DNA of 59,363 nt, from positions 1 to 59,363 of the forward strand of contig SXND01000032.1 in NCBI GenBank assembly GCA_005777235.1. Direction: 5' to 3'. The stretch is from Pseudomonadota bacterium. GTDB lineage: Bacteria; Tectomicrobia; Entotheonellia; Entotheonellales; Entotheonellaceae. A program made the translations under genes and the position numbers. Under the pieces are notes generated by a model. The model made no database searches and was not told the DNA's origin. It saw only the letters and a list, made by a program, of their open reading frames with translations. The stretch's first letter is position 1; every line of letters starts with the position of its first letter. Positions 31,105 to 40,900 of this stretch are shown piece after piece.

Positions 31105-32754
31105 ATGGCGGCTTCTCTTCCGATATCCGGTGCACGCTCAGGCGTCACGGCACGCGGCTGGCGGTGGACGGCCCTGGGGATTGCCAGCCTCCTCGCTGTG
31201 CCGATGGTCACCGTGCTGGCCTCCTTCCTCGTTCCGGCCAGTGCAGTCTGGCGGCATCTCTGGCAGACGCAACTCATGGAGTTGCTGAGCAATACGCTGC
31301 TGCTCCTGGCCGGGGTGGGCGCCGGCACCCTCGTGGTGGGTACGGGCCTGGCGTGGCTGGTGGTGTATCACCAGTTTCCTGGGCGTCGATTGCTGGAATG
31401 GGCTCTCATGCTGCCCCTGGCTATGCCCGCCTATGTGCTGGGGTTCGTGTTCCTTGGCCTGTGCGACTTCGCCGGGCCCCTGCAGACCTTCTTGCGCCAG
31501 ACATTTGGGCCGGAGATACGTCTCCCCGAGCTGCGGTCGGGTTGGGGTGTCACGCTGATGATGACCCTGGTGTTCTACCCCTATGTCTATCTCCTGGCCC
31601 GGGCCGCTTTTTACAGTCAGGGGGCCGCGACGCTGGAAACGGCGCGCAGCCTGGGGAGTACGCCCCTGCGTGCCTTTGTGCGCATCACCCTGCCGATGGC
31701 GCGTCCGGCCTTGGTGGCGGGGGTGGCGCTAACCATGATGGAGGCGCTGGCGGATTTTGGCACCGTGGCGACGTTCGGCTACCGCACGCTCACGGAAGCT
31801 ATCTACCGCGTCTGGTACGGCATGTTTGACCGCACCGCGGCCACACAACTGGCCAGTGGGCTCCTGTGCCTCGCCCTCGCGCTGTTAGTGGTGGAGCGGA
31901 GGGCACGTGGACGGGCGCGTTTCACGGACACGTATCGCCGCGGCCCGGGCCTGCAGCCCATCCGCTTGCGGGGCTGGCGCGCCGCACTGGCTCTGGGAAG
32001 CTGCCTGGCGGTCCTGACCCCAGGTTTCCTCCTGCCTGTTGGGCAACTGGGCCTCTGGACGCTCACTACCCTGCGTGCCGGCCAGATTGCGCCAGCCTTT
32101 GGCACGTTGTTGGGCAACACGATCTACCTCGCTGTCCTGGCCACAGGGCTGGCCTGCCTCACGGCCATTGTGCTGGCCTACGCCAGCCGGCTGTCCCCTT
32201 CGCCGAGTGTGCGCTGGTCCACCCAATCTGCGGCTCTGGGCTATGCGCTACCGGGCTCGGTCGTTGCCGTGGGCGTCCTGCTGCCCCTGGCATGGCTCGA
32301 TCATGCGCTGCTGCCACTGCTCACCTCCCTGCTGGGGTATTCGGGTGGGATGGTGCTCACGGGCTCGGCCGTGGGCTTGCTGTTTGCCTACCTGGTGCGC
32401 TTTCTGGCGGTGAGCTTACATACGGTGGATGCCAGCCTCACCAAAATCCCGCCCAGCTTCGACGATGCGGCCCGGTCACTTGGGGCGGGGGTGGGTCGGG
32501 TGCTGCGGCGCGTGCACCTGCCCCTTATGCGTAGCGGCCTGCTCACGGCCCTTATCCTGGTGCTGGTCGAGGTGATGAAAGAAATGCCCGCGACACTGTT
32601 GCTGCGTCCCTTGGGCCTCAACACCCTGGCGGTGGAGGTGTGGCAACGCACCTCTGAATCGCAATGGCAGGAGGCCGCGGTCCCGGCCCTGGCTATTGTC
32701 GCGGTGGGCATCCTGCCGGTGCTCCTCGCTGTGCGCTGGAGTGCGCGGCGCTAA
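31105..32754 (+). CDS. Ferric iron ABC transporter, fused permease
   Basis: A 549-residue inner-membrane protein with about 12 predicted transmembrane helices in two tandem binding-protein-dependent permease units, as in FbpB/SfuB. Each unit has an EAA loop facing the ATPase: METARSLGSTPLRAFVRITLPMA-like sequence near residues 175-198 and FDDAARSLGAGVGRVLRRVHLP near 452-473. AGGAG precedes the ATG, 24 bp after the binding-protein gene. It forms the iron channel with the ATPase downstream. Confidence 0.94.
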   Translation: MAASLPISGARSGVTARGWRWTALGIASLLAVPMVTVLASFLVPASAVWRHLWQTQLMELLSNTLLLLAGVGAGTLVVGTGLAWLVVYHQFPGRRLLEWALMLPLAMPAYVLGFVFLGLCDFAGPLQTFLRQTFGPEIRLPELRSGWGVTLMMTLVFYPYVYLLARAAFYSQGAATLETARSLGSTPLRAFVRITLPMARPALVAGVALTMMEALADFGTVATFGYRTLTEAIYRVWYGMFDRTAATQLASGLLCLALALLVVERRARGRARFTDTYRRGPGLQPIRLRGWRAALALGSCLAVLTPGFLLPVGQLGLWTLTTLRAGQIAPAFGTLLGNTIYLAVLATGLACLTAIVLAYASRLSPSPSVRWSTQSAALGYALPGSVVAVGVLLPLAWLDHALLPLLTSLLGYSGGMVLTGSAVGLLFAYLVRFLAVSLHTVDASLTKIPPSFDDAARSLGAGVGRVLRRVHLPLMRSGLLTALILVLVEVMKEMPATLLLRPLGLNTLAVEVWQRTSESQWQEAAVPALAIVAVGILPVLLAVRWSARR

Positions 32755-32819
32755 CTGGCGGGCACCCTTGCTCCCTGGCGATGGTTCTGCTACGCTGCAC
32801 CACAGCCTGGGAGGATGGC

Positions 32820-33908
32820 GTGGATTCCGTCTTGTCATTGCATGGGATTGTCAAAAGTTTTCAGCCTGGGGTGCCGGTGCTCCAGGGCGTGTCCCTGCAG
32901 GTCAAGGCTGGGCAGATGGTGTGTCTGCTGGGCCCGAGTGGCTGTGGCAAGACGACGCTGTTACGCCTGGTGGCTGGCTTTGAAGAGCCCGACAGCGGCG
33001 AGATCTATCTGCGTCAACGCCTCGTGAGTCGTCCCGGACTCGTGCTTCCCCCAGAACAGCGCCACGTTGGGATGGTGTTCCAGGATTACGCCTTGTTTCC
33101 GCACATGACCATCCGCCAGAACATCCAGTTTGGCCTGGTGCACCGCCCGGCAGCGTGGCGCCGGCATCGTGTGAGTGCCATGTTGCGCCTGGTGAGTTTG
33201 GAAGGCCTGGCGGAGCGCTATCCGCATGAACTCTCCGGTGGGCAGCAACAGCGTGTGGCGCTGGCCCGGGCCCTGGCCCCTGAACCGCAGTTGCTGCTGC
33301 TCGATGAACCCTTCAGTAATTTAGATGTGCACCTGCGGCAGCAATTACGCGCCGAAGTGCAGGAGATCCTGGCGCAAGCCGGCATTACGACGCTGCTGGT
33401 GACGCACGATCAGGAAGAAGCCCTGAGCCTGGCCGATACCCTGGCCGTCATGGACCAGGGATGCCTGGTGCAGTATGCCACCCCAGACGACATCGTGCGC
33501 CATCCGCGCACCCGCTTTGTGGCCCAGTTCATCGGCCTCGGTTCTCTGGTTCCTGGAGAGCTCCAGGAGGCATGTATCCAGACCGAGCTGGGGACAATGC
33601 CTTCTCTGCCCAGGCTGGATGTGCCTGGGGGTATGCGACAGGTGGAATTGCTCGTGCGCCCCGAAGATATCCATCTTGAGACGAGTCATCACGGCACCAT
33701 GGTGCACGTCGTGCAGAGCAGTTTTCGCGGCACGCGGAAGCTCTACACCTTGCGTCTGCCCTCGGGGCTGACGTTTGCGGCGCTGCTTGCCACGCCGGTG
33801 GCTCTGCGTCTAGGAGAGTCGGTGCGCGTTACGTGGCAGCCGACGGATGTGGTGGTGTTTCCCCGGATGCAAGCAGCGGAGACGTCTACCGATGCCCCGG
33901 TGTCGTGA
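32820..33908 (+). CDS. Ferric iron ABC transporter, ATP-binding protein
   Basis: A 362-residue ATPase of the FbpC type. Walker A GPSGCGKTT, Q-loop VFQDYALFPHMT, signature LSGGQQQRVALARAL, Walker B LLLLDEPFSNLD and H-loop VTHDQEEAL are all intact; a C-terminal TOBE-like regulatory domain follows (VELLVRPEDIHLE, RVTWQPTDVVVF). GTG 32820 is preferred because GGGAGG lies 5 bp upstream and it gives the family N-terminus DSVLSLHGIVKSF; ATG 32781 is an alternative. It ends the iron operon. Confidence 0.93.
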   Translation: MDSVLSLHGIVKSFQPGVPVLQGVSLQVKAGQMVCLLGPSGCGKTTLLRLVAGFEEPDSGEIYLRQRLVSRPGLVLPPEQRHVGMVFQDYALFPHMTIRQNIQFGLVHRPAAWRRHRVSAMLRLVSLEGLAERYPHELSGGQQQRVALARALAPEPQLLLLDEPFSNLDVHLRQQLRAEVQEILAQAGITTLLVTHDQEEALSLADTLAVMDQGCLVQYATPDDIVRHPRTRFVAQFIGLGSLVPGELQEACIQTELGTMPSLPRLDVPGGMRQVELLVRPEDIHLETSHHGTMVHVVQSSFRGTRKLYTLRLPSGLTFAALLATPVALRLGESVRVTWQPTDVVVFPRMQAAETSTDAPVS

Positions 33909-34000
33909 GACGATACCACGCGGGCTCGCTGCTGCGTCGTCGGACTTGTCAAAGTGCCTGGGGAACAGTAGAATGTCTCATATGCACATACCACCAAAAT

Positions 34001-34060
34001 CCGCGCGGGGGGCTCCGTCCTTCAGGACGGAGGGGAAAGCGCGGTTGCCCTGCAAGGGCA
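34001..34060 (+). repeat. Left-end hairpin pair of TnpB element 2
   Basis: Hairpin CTCCGTCC-TTCA-GGACGGAG (34013-34032), GGGGAAAG, then hairpin TTGCCC-TGCAA-GGGCAA (34044-34060). An outer CCGCGC/GCGCGG pair brackets the first hairpin. Element 3 has the same two-hairpin order with the same TTCAGG loop region, which identifies this as the conserved left end of the family. The region 33909-34000 has no other recognisable content. Confidence 0.75.
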
Positions 34061-34101
34061 AGACGTGGCAAGCTGCCGCGTAAGTATGATATCCTTGCGA
34101 T

Positions 34102-34251
34102 ATGAAGACGAAGCCGCACGCTACGAGTGTACGCCTCAGCGTTGAAGCCAAGCGCCTCTTGCGCTTGCTCGCCGAGCAAGCTGGGATCAGCATGACTGCC
34201 AAGCGCGAAGTCACCATGCGAGAGCAAGCCCAGCGCGAGGGCGTGACGTAA
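34102..34251 (+). CDS. Small ribbon-helix-helix-like protein overlapping tnpB
   Basis: A 49-codon ORF. Its residues 8-30 (TSVRLSVEAKRLLRLLAEQA then GIS) have the strand-helix-turn pattern of ribbon-helix-helix (CopG/Arc-like) DNA-binding proteins, with an alternating TSVRLSV strand. The C-terminal helix is short and basic. Its TAA overlaps the tnpB ATG (TAATG, 34249-34253), so the two are translationally coupled. It could repress the element or tnpB; that is inference. The family match is from pattern only. Confidence 0.65.
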   Translation: MKTKPHATSVRLSVEAKRLLRLLAEQAGISMTAKREVTMREQAQREGVT

Positions 34252-35303
34252 TGTCGATGCTCACGTATCGCTATCGGATCAAAGACAGTACCAGCGGCAC
34301 ACACCTCGCTCGTATTGCCTCGGCGATCAACTACGTCTGGAACTATTGTAATGAAGTGAGCCTGTTGGCGTTCCGCAGCGACAAGACCTTCCTGACGGCC
34401 TACGATCTACACACATTGACCGCGGGGACTTCCAAAGACTTGCGGCTCTCTGCCGATACGATTCAGCAAGTGTGCACGGAGTACGTCACACGACGCCGCC
34501 AGTCCAAGAAGATCACGCTCAAATGGCGCAGCTGGAGGCGATCCCTGGGATGGATTCCCTTCAAGGCCGCCTACATCCGTCTGCATGCGGAGACGATCAC
34601 CTGCTGCGGACACCGTGTGCGGGTGTGGCTGTCGCGTCCCCTGACAGGCACCATGAAAATGGGCAGTTTCACCCAGGATGCGCGTGGACGCTGGTACGTC
34701 AACCTGCACTGCGAGGTTCCTGACGCTGCGGAACCTACTGGACAACGCGCTATCGGTATCGACTTGGGCCTTAAAAACCAGATCACGTGCTCTGATGGGA
34801 TTATTTATAGCCGTGAGAACCTGACACGGCAGCATGCACAGCCCCTGGCAATGGCCCAAAGGGCGCAGAAGAAAAGACGTGCCAAGGCTCTCCAAGCCAA
34901 GATGGCCAACATCCGCAAGGACTGGACCCATAAGGCGACCACCGCCATTGCCCGACGTGCCAAACTGCTCGTCATTAGCAATGTCTCCAGTACGAAACTT
35001 GTCAAAACACCCTTCGCCACATCGACGTATGATGCTGCCTGGGGCATAGTCAGGCACCAGTTGACCTACAAAGCCAAGAGGCTTGCTGGTGTCTGTGTCG
35101 CAGGCAACGAAAGGTTCTCCAGCGTGACTTGCTCGGGCTGTGGCATACGCTCCGGCCCGAGTGGACTCAGCGCGCTGGGGGTAAGAGCATGGGTATGTAG
35201 CGGCTGTGGCGTGGAACATGACCGTGATGTCAACGCTGCACGAAACATCCTCGCACTCCGTAGCGGACGTGCTACGCCAATCAAGGGAATCCCCGTCCGT
35301 TAG
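34251..35303 (+). CDS. tnpB: RNA-guided nuclease TnpB, element 2 (relocated catalytic Glu)
   Basis: A 350-residue TnpB of a different branch from element 1. Asp171 (AIGIDLGLKNQ) and Asp326 (HDRDVNAARN) are present, and the zinc ribbon has Cys294/297 and Cys316/319. The usual RuvC-II Glu is absent: the equivalent strand reads LLVISNVSSTKL. An acid is instead found as Glu287 in AGNERFSSVTCSGC, just before the ribbon. TnpB clades with such rearranged active sites are described in TnpB/Cas12 surveys, so this protein is probably active rather than dead. It starts by overlapping the RHH-like ORF, and its stop lies inside the right-end hairpin. Confidence 0.9.
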   Translation: MSMLTYRYRIKDSTSGTHLARIASAINYVWNYCNEVSLLAFRSDKTFLTAYDLHTLTAGTSKDLRLSADTIQQVCTEYVTRRRQSKKITLKWRSWRRSLGWIPFKAAYIRLHAETITCCGHRVRVWLSRPLTGTMKMGSFTQDARGRWYVNLHCEVPDAAEPTGQRAIGIDLGLKNQITCSDGIIYSRENLTRQHAQPLAMAQRAQKKRRAKALQAKMANIRKDWTHKATTAIARRAKLLVISNVSSTKLVKTPFATSTYDAAWGIVRHQLTYKAKRLAGVCVAGNERFSSVTCSGCGIRSGPSGLSALGVRAWVCSGCGVEHDRDVNAARNILALRSGRATPIKGIPVR

Positions 35304-35319
35304 GGCGGGGAGGACGTCA
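35291..35319 (+). ncRNA. Right end of TnpB element 2 / probable guide-RNA 3' scaffold
   Basis: Hairpin CCCCGTCC-GTTA-GGGCGGGG at 35291-35310 followed by AGGACGTCA ending at 35319. The tnpB TAG (35301-35303) is within the hairpin, so the RNA scaffold overlaps the coding end. Element 3 has the same end as a CGGTGAGGATGTCA variant. The 20 host bases beyond, AATGATGAGACCCTACAGTA (35320-35339), would be the guide if the end is placed correctly. Confidence 0.65.
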
Positions 35320-35396
35320 AATGATGAGACCCTACAGTAGGTAGGTGGACCTCAGCACTATAGGCAGTCGGTTCTGACACCAAGAGGCGCATACTT

Positions 35397-36644
35397 ATGA
35401 CTCAGTTAGCTATTGCCGGGGGAAAGCCACTACGACATGCCGCCTTCCCACACTGGCCATTTTGGAACCATGAGGAAGTGGCAGCAGTGCAAGCCGTGGT
35501 CGAGAGCGGTCGTTGGGGCGCACTGCAGGGCACCGAAGTACAGCATTTCGAAGCGGAGTTCGCGGCCTATCACGGGGCAGCGCACGGTATTGCGGTAACC
35601 AACGGCACGGTGGCCCTCAAACTGGCGCTCACCGCGTCCGGTGTGGGCGTGGGGGATGAGGTCATCATGCCGGGCTACACGTTCATTGCCACGGCGAGTG
35701 CGGCGTTAGAAATTGGCGCCGTGCCGGTGTTCGCGGATATCGATCCGCAGACGTATACGCTGGACCCCGCCAGTGTCGAGGCCTGCCTGACCTCGCGCAC
35801 CCGGGCCATCATCCCGGTGCACCTCGGCGGTCGTCCTGCCGATATGGACGCCCTGATGGCCATGGCGGAGCGCCATCATCTTGTGGTGATTGAAGATGCG
35901 GCGCAGGCCTGGGGCGCATCCTGGAACGGTCGCATGGCGGGGACACTCGGGCATGTGGCAGGCTTTAGCTTTCAGTCCTCGAAAAACATTACGGCCGGCG
36001 AGGGCGGCATGATCCTCACCAATGACCCGGACATCGGCGCGCTGGCGCGCTCCCTGAGCAACTGCGGCCGTCAGCCTGATGGTGTGTGGTACGCGCACTA
36101 TGTTTTGGGAGGCAACTACCGCCTGAGCGAATTGCCTGGGGCGATCCTCCGGGTGCAGTTACGCCGCTACCCCGACCAGCTGGCCCAGCGTCAAGCGAAT
36201 GCCGTCTATCTGGAACAAGCCCTCTCCGAAGTACCTGGTATTACAACGTTGCGTGCGGATCCGCGTGTTACTTCGAATGCGTATCACATTTTGATGCTGC
36301 AATATCATCCGGCAGCGTTTGGTGGCGCATCACGCGAGCGCTTTTTGGCGGCCCTGCGCGCCGAGGGTATTGAGGGCATCCATGGCGGCTACTCGCTGCC
36401 TGCCTATCGCCAGCCGATGCTCCTGGCCGAAAATTTTGGCTTAGCAACACCGCCACTCTATAGCGGCGTGTATCCGCACAAGGTCGATTATCGTCAGGTG
36501 CACTGCCCGGTGACAGACCACGTGTGTGATACGGAAGCCCTGTGGGTACGCCAAAGCATGCTGCTCGCTGAGCGTCAAGATATGGATGATATCGCCGCCG
36601 CCATGATGAAAATTCAGTCCCACAGTGATGAATTGCAGGAGTAA
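35397..36644 (+). CDS. DegT/DnrJ/EryC1/StrS family PLP aminotransferase
   Basis: A 415-residue fold-type I aminotransferase or dehydratase of the sugar/aminocyclitol group. Seen: GRWGALQGTEVQHFEAEFA, the NGTVALKLAL loop that binds PLP phosphate, Asp167 in VVIEDAAQAWGA, and the PLP Schiff-base Lys196 in FSFQSSKNITAGEGG. These enzymes usually transaminate a keto-sugar in surface-glycan or secondary-metabolite synthesis. No sugar-nucleotide genes are nearby; it starts a tight pair with hisD (6 bp apart). It lies just downstream of the insertion point of TnpB element 2, which may have separated it from upstream partners. Confidence 0.92.
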   Translation: MTQLAIAGGKPLRHAAFPHWPFWNHEEVAAVQAVVESGRWGALQGTEVQHFEAEFAAYHGAAHGIAVTNGTVALKLALTASGVGVGDEVIMPGYTFIATASAALEIGAVPVFADIDPQTYTLDPASVEACLTSRTRAIIPVHLGGRPADMDALMAMAERHHLVVIEDAAQAWGASWNGRMAGTLGHVAGFSFQSSKNITAGEGGMILTNDPDIGALARSLSNCGRQPDGVWYAHYVLGGNYRLSELPGAILRVQLRRYPDQLAQRQANAVYLEQALSEVPGITTLRADPRVTSNAYHILMLQYHPAAFGGASRERFLAALRAEGIEGIHGGYSLPAYRQPMLLAENFGLATPPLYSGVYPHKVDYRQVHCPVTDHVCDTEALWVRQSMLLAERQDMDDIAAAMMKIQSHSDELQE

Positions 36645-36650
36645 CGCCCC

Positions 36651-37940
36651 ATGCAGGTGCAACGGATAGCCGATTTGGATGCCGCAGAATATGCCCGTCT
36701 GATGCAGCGGGCGGGCGCCGACGTGCAACGGGTGCTGCCGCAGGTGCAGGCCATTATGCAAGCGGTACGGGAACGCGGTGACGCGGCGGTGCGTGAGTTT
36801 GCGGCGCGCTTTGACCAGGTGCAGTTGCAGGATTTACGCGTGCATCCCGCAGAAGTGGCGGTCGCCCGGCGGCAGGTAGACCCGGCGCTGCTGGAGAGCC
36901 TGCAATGTGCGCGGGATAACCTCGAGCGCTTTCATCGCCAGCAACTGCCACAGGAACAGATGCACGAGTTGCAACCAGGCGTGCGGACCGGGCGGGTGTG
37001 GCGTCCTATTGAAAAAGTCGGACTCTATGCGCCGGGAGGCAAAGCGCCGTATCCTTCCACCGTGTTGATGCTGGGGGTGCCGGCCCTCGTTGCAGGCTGT
37101 CCGCAGCGGGTGCTGTGCATGCCGCCCTCACCCGACGGTACCGTGCCAGCCGCGATGTTGGTCGCCGCAGATCTCGTGGGCATTCGCGACATTTTCAAAA
37201 TCGGTGGCGCACAGGCCATTGCCGCCATGGCGTTCGGCACGGAGACGGTGCCGCGGGTGTATAAACTGTTTGGTCCGGGGAGTGTCTATGTCGTCGCCGC
37301 CAAAATTTGGGCGGCGAGTGCGGGGCTCCCCCTAGCGATTGACTGCCCGCCGGGACCATCGGAAGTGCTGGTGATTGCCGATGAGACCGCCCATCCTGCT
37401 TTTGTGGCCGCTGATCTACTCTCGCAAGCGGAGCATGGGGAGGATTCTGCCGCCATACTCCTGACCACCTCCGCCACGCTGGCGCACGAGGTGGCGGCAG
37501 CCATTGAGGCACAAATCCCGCCGCTACCGACCGCCGCACGTATCCGCGCTGCCCTCGAACGGTACGGGAGAATTCTGGTGCTGGAAGATCTCGATGCCTG
37601 CGTGCGTTTTACCAATGACTACGCCCCAGAGCATCTGGAGATTATGACGGCGGATCCATGGACGATCAGTACGCAGATCGTCAATGCGGGCTCGATCTTT
37701 CTCGGGCATTATTCGCCGGTGACCATGGGAGACTATCTCTCCGGCACCAATCACGTCATTCCCACGGGGGGCTATGCTCGCATGTTTTCCCCGTTGTCCG
37801 TTGATGAATTTGTGAAAAAACTCGAGGTCCAGGAATTGACCCATGCGGGTCTGCAGACGCTGCAAGGGGCGCTACGGGCGCTCACGACAGCGGAAGGTTT
37901 TGCCGCCCATCAGCAAGCGGTCGATATCCGCTTAGGGTAG
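36651..37940 (+). CDS. hisD: Histidinol dehydrogenase
   Basis: A 429-residue enzyme that oxidises L-histidinol to histidine in two NAD-dependent steps with zinc. Seen: RPIEKVGLYAPGGKAPYPSTVLM, GAQAIAAMAFGTETVPRV, GPGSVYVVAAK, the substrate/zinc residues around QAEHGEDS, the catalytic pair in DYAPEHLEI, and MGDYLSGTNHVIPTGG. It stands outside a his operon and behind an aminotransferase. It may be a paralogue using a different amino alcohol, as happens in this family, but the catalytic residues are standard. Confidence 0.93.
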   Translation: MQVQRIADLDAAEYARLMQRAGADVQRVLPQVQAIMQAVRERGDAAVREFAARFDQVQLQDLRVHPAEVAVARRQVDPALLESLQCARDNLERFHRQQLPQEQMHELQPGVRTGRVWRPIEKVGLYAPGGKAPYPSTVLMLGVPALVAGCPQRVLCMPPSPDGTVPAAMLVAADLVGIRDIFKIGGAQAIAAMAFGTETVPRVYKLFGPGSVYVVAAKIWAASAGLPLAIDCPPGPSEVLVIADETAHPAFVAADLLSQAEHGEDSAAILLTTSATLAHEVAAAIEAQIPPLPTAARIRAALERYGRILVLEDLDACVRFTNDYAPEHLEIMTADPWTISTQIVNAGSIFLGHYSPVTMGDYLSGTNHVIPTGGYARMFSPLSVDEFVKKLEVQELTHAGLQTLQGALRALTTAEGFAAHQQAVDIRLG

Positions 37941-37949
37941 GAACAGACT

Positions 37950-40900
37950 ATGATGGCCCAGGAGTATCGCTCGCTGGCGGCGTTTGTCCAGCGTGTGCAG
38001 CGTGGCCTGACGCTACGGCGGCTGTTGCAGTATGGCGTCTTGCTACTGACCGCTTGCCTGGCGCTACTCTTCCTCGGTATCGGGGTGCAGTCTCTGGTCG
38101 CGGCTGTGCCATGGGTCGCACCACTCTATAGTCTGCTAGCGCTTGGCGTTGGGTTCTATCTGCTCCTATACGGACTCTGGCCTCTGCGCCGCCCGCTCTC
38201 CCTGCGTCAGACCCTGACACACATTGAGGTCGCCTACCCGGAGATGCATGACGATCTGACCAATGCAGTACAGCTCAACCCTGTCGCCCTGGAAGGCGCC
38301 AATCCACATGGCATAGCGCTGGATTTAGTGCAGGCGCTACATCACCAGACAGCGCGCCAGGTGGAACAGTGTACCGTGTCAGCAGTGGTCCGGCAGTATC
38401 CCCTGGTGGGCCTGGCCCGTTGTGCCGGTCTGCTCCTGGCCACCGGGCTCGTTGCCTTGCTCCAGCCGCACCTCCTCAGCGGTGCCCTCCATATACTGCT
38501 GCACCCGATCAGCTATCTGCCCGCACGCGAGATTACCCTGACGCTGACGCCGTTGCACCTGACCATCGCTGCTGGCATGCACGTTGAGGTGCGCGCCCAG
38601 GCTGCGGGCCGGATACCGCAGGAGATGCACCTCCTAGTCACCCATCCAGGGCAGCCGGACCGGCGCTATCCCATGGAACCGTTGTCGCACGGCCTGTTTC
38701 GGTATACGTTTCTGAAACCACAAGCCGCCCTGACCTTTCAAGCCACGGCGGATGGTTTCCTCTCCGCTCGCGGGTCACTTGAGGTGGTCCCGGCTCCAGC
38801 AATTGGCTACATAACCCTGCAGTATCTCTTTCCCGATTATACGGGCTTTCCCACGCGCACCCAGGAGGGCGGCGGTGATATCCAGGCTTTCCCCGGTACG
38901 CAAGTGCAGCTGAGCCTGCGGGCCAATGTCCCGCTGACGCACGCTGTCCTGCGCTTTGATCATGGCCAAGAAATCCCGTTGACCATGACCGAGCCCACCG
39001 TTCAGGGCTCCGTGCTGGTGATGCAGGAGGGCACGTATACGATCGAGATCGTTGATACGCATGGCTTCAAGAACATGCCCGCTCCGCGCTACACCGTGCG
39101 TATTCTCCCCGATCTCGCGCCGACGGTGACTATCCGCCAGCCACAAGACGGCTTCGAAGTCGATGAAGCCACCGTGGTGCAGATCCAGTACGAGGCGGAG
39201 GACGATTTTGGTTTGCAAGACGTGTCCCTGGTATATAGGAGTGCCGGCACGGTCGAGCAACGTATCCCGCTGCAGCACGGACGCTTTGCCAATCGTCAGG
39301 TGCAAGAGGCCTTTGCCTGGGATACGCACCAATGGCCCTTCCCGACTGGTGATACGGTCGAGTTCTTCCTGGAAGTGTATGACAATGACACCATCTCCGG
39401 GCCGAAGAAGGGCGTGTCGCCGACGCTGACCTTGAAGGTACGGAGTCGCGAGCAAGAACACCAAGCCTTGAAGCAACAGCAAGAAGACATTGCCGCAGCG
39501 CTCTTGGATCTCCTCGCCGACCACTTGGAGCTTGCCGACCAGATACGCGCCTGGCAAGAACAGGCGCACGCTGGCCAGCCCACGCCACGCCCCGAGGCGT
39601 TGCAACAGATGCGGGAGCAGCAACAGGCCGCCATGGAACGCACCGAGCAACTGGCGCAACAACTGGCGCAGGCTATGGAGCGCATGCCGCACGATCCCAT
39701 GAGCACCTACGATACCTATGCGGACATGCAGGCGTTACAGCGGAATCTGGCCAACGTGCAGCAGACGTTAATGCCGCAACTGCAACAGAGTTTGCAAGCG
39801 CTGACCCCGGACGCCCGTTCCGCCGCGCCCCTCCAAGCGCCGCAACAGCGCATGGAGGCGGTCGTCCAGGAACTCGAGCGCCTCTCCGCCTTAGCCGAAC
39901 AAGTGGCGAATGGCGAAAAGCTCAATGACGTGGCGCGACTCAGCAATAAATTGCTCGATCAGCAGAATAAGCTGCTGTCGGCGCTCGATAACCTGCCGCC
40001 GGATTTTGCCGGGAGCCCCTTGCCTCCCGAACTGCAAAAACTGCTCGACAGTCTGCAGGCATTAATGCAAGACCTCATGCAGGCTATGGCGCAACTCCCC
40101 AGCATGATGCAAGATGAATTCCTCAATCGCCAGCTTGAGGCGTTTCCACTGAGCGATATGATGCAACAACTGCAAGAGTTGCAGCAAAAGCTGGCCGCAG
40201 GGGATCTGAACGGTGCCAAACAGTTGGCCGAACAGCTGCTCAAAAGTATGGCCTCGATGGTCGCGGCGTTGCAGAATATGCGGCAGCAAGGGCGTGGAGG
40301 CGCCATGGAGGCGATGGGGCAGCAGCTGATGGAGTCGTCAAATCGCCTCACCGATCTGGTCAAGCGCCAGGAAAAAGTGGTCGAAGACACCCAAGACGTG
40401 GATCAGCAAACCCTCCAACAGCTCAATGCCGCCCAACAGCAGGCCTTCGAGGCGGTCCAGCGCCGCCTGGATCAGGAGATGGAGCGGCTCGCGAAACTGG
40501 CCATGGACATGTTACAGCGGGCGGGTCAACACCCAGAACTCGAGGCGGCTTTTCCAGACGCCTATCAGCAATTCTTCCGCCAACTCCAGGCGATGCGTAC
40601 AAGTCTGCAAGAACATCAGTTACCGCAAGCCATGGCAGACCTGGAAGAAGCGACGCAGCAGCTTTCCGGCATGCAACAACAGGCGGCACGCCTCGCGCCG
40701 TCTGATCGCACGCTGCAACAGCACATGGCGCAGGCGCAGCGGCATCTCCAGGCAGCGCAACAAGCTCTCGGTGGCCTGCCGCACGACCGCCAGGCGATGC
40801 TCACTCCCGGCCAAGGTCAGCAACTGGGGCAATTGGGTGAACGCCAAGGTGGTATCCAACAGGATACGCAGCTATTGCATGGGGATATACAGCGTCTCCT

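Noticed and set aside
36651..37940. hisD as part of a histidine operon
   Set aside because: No other his gene is adjacent; neighbours are an aminotransferase and the DUF4175 operon.
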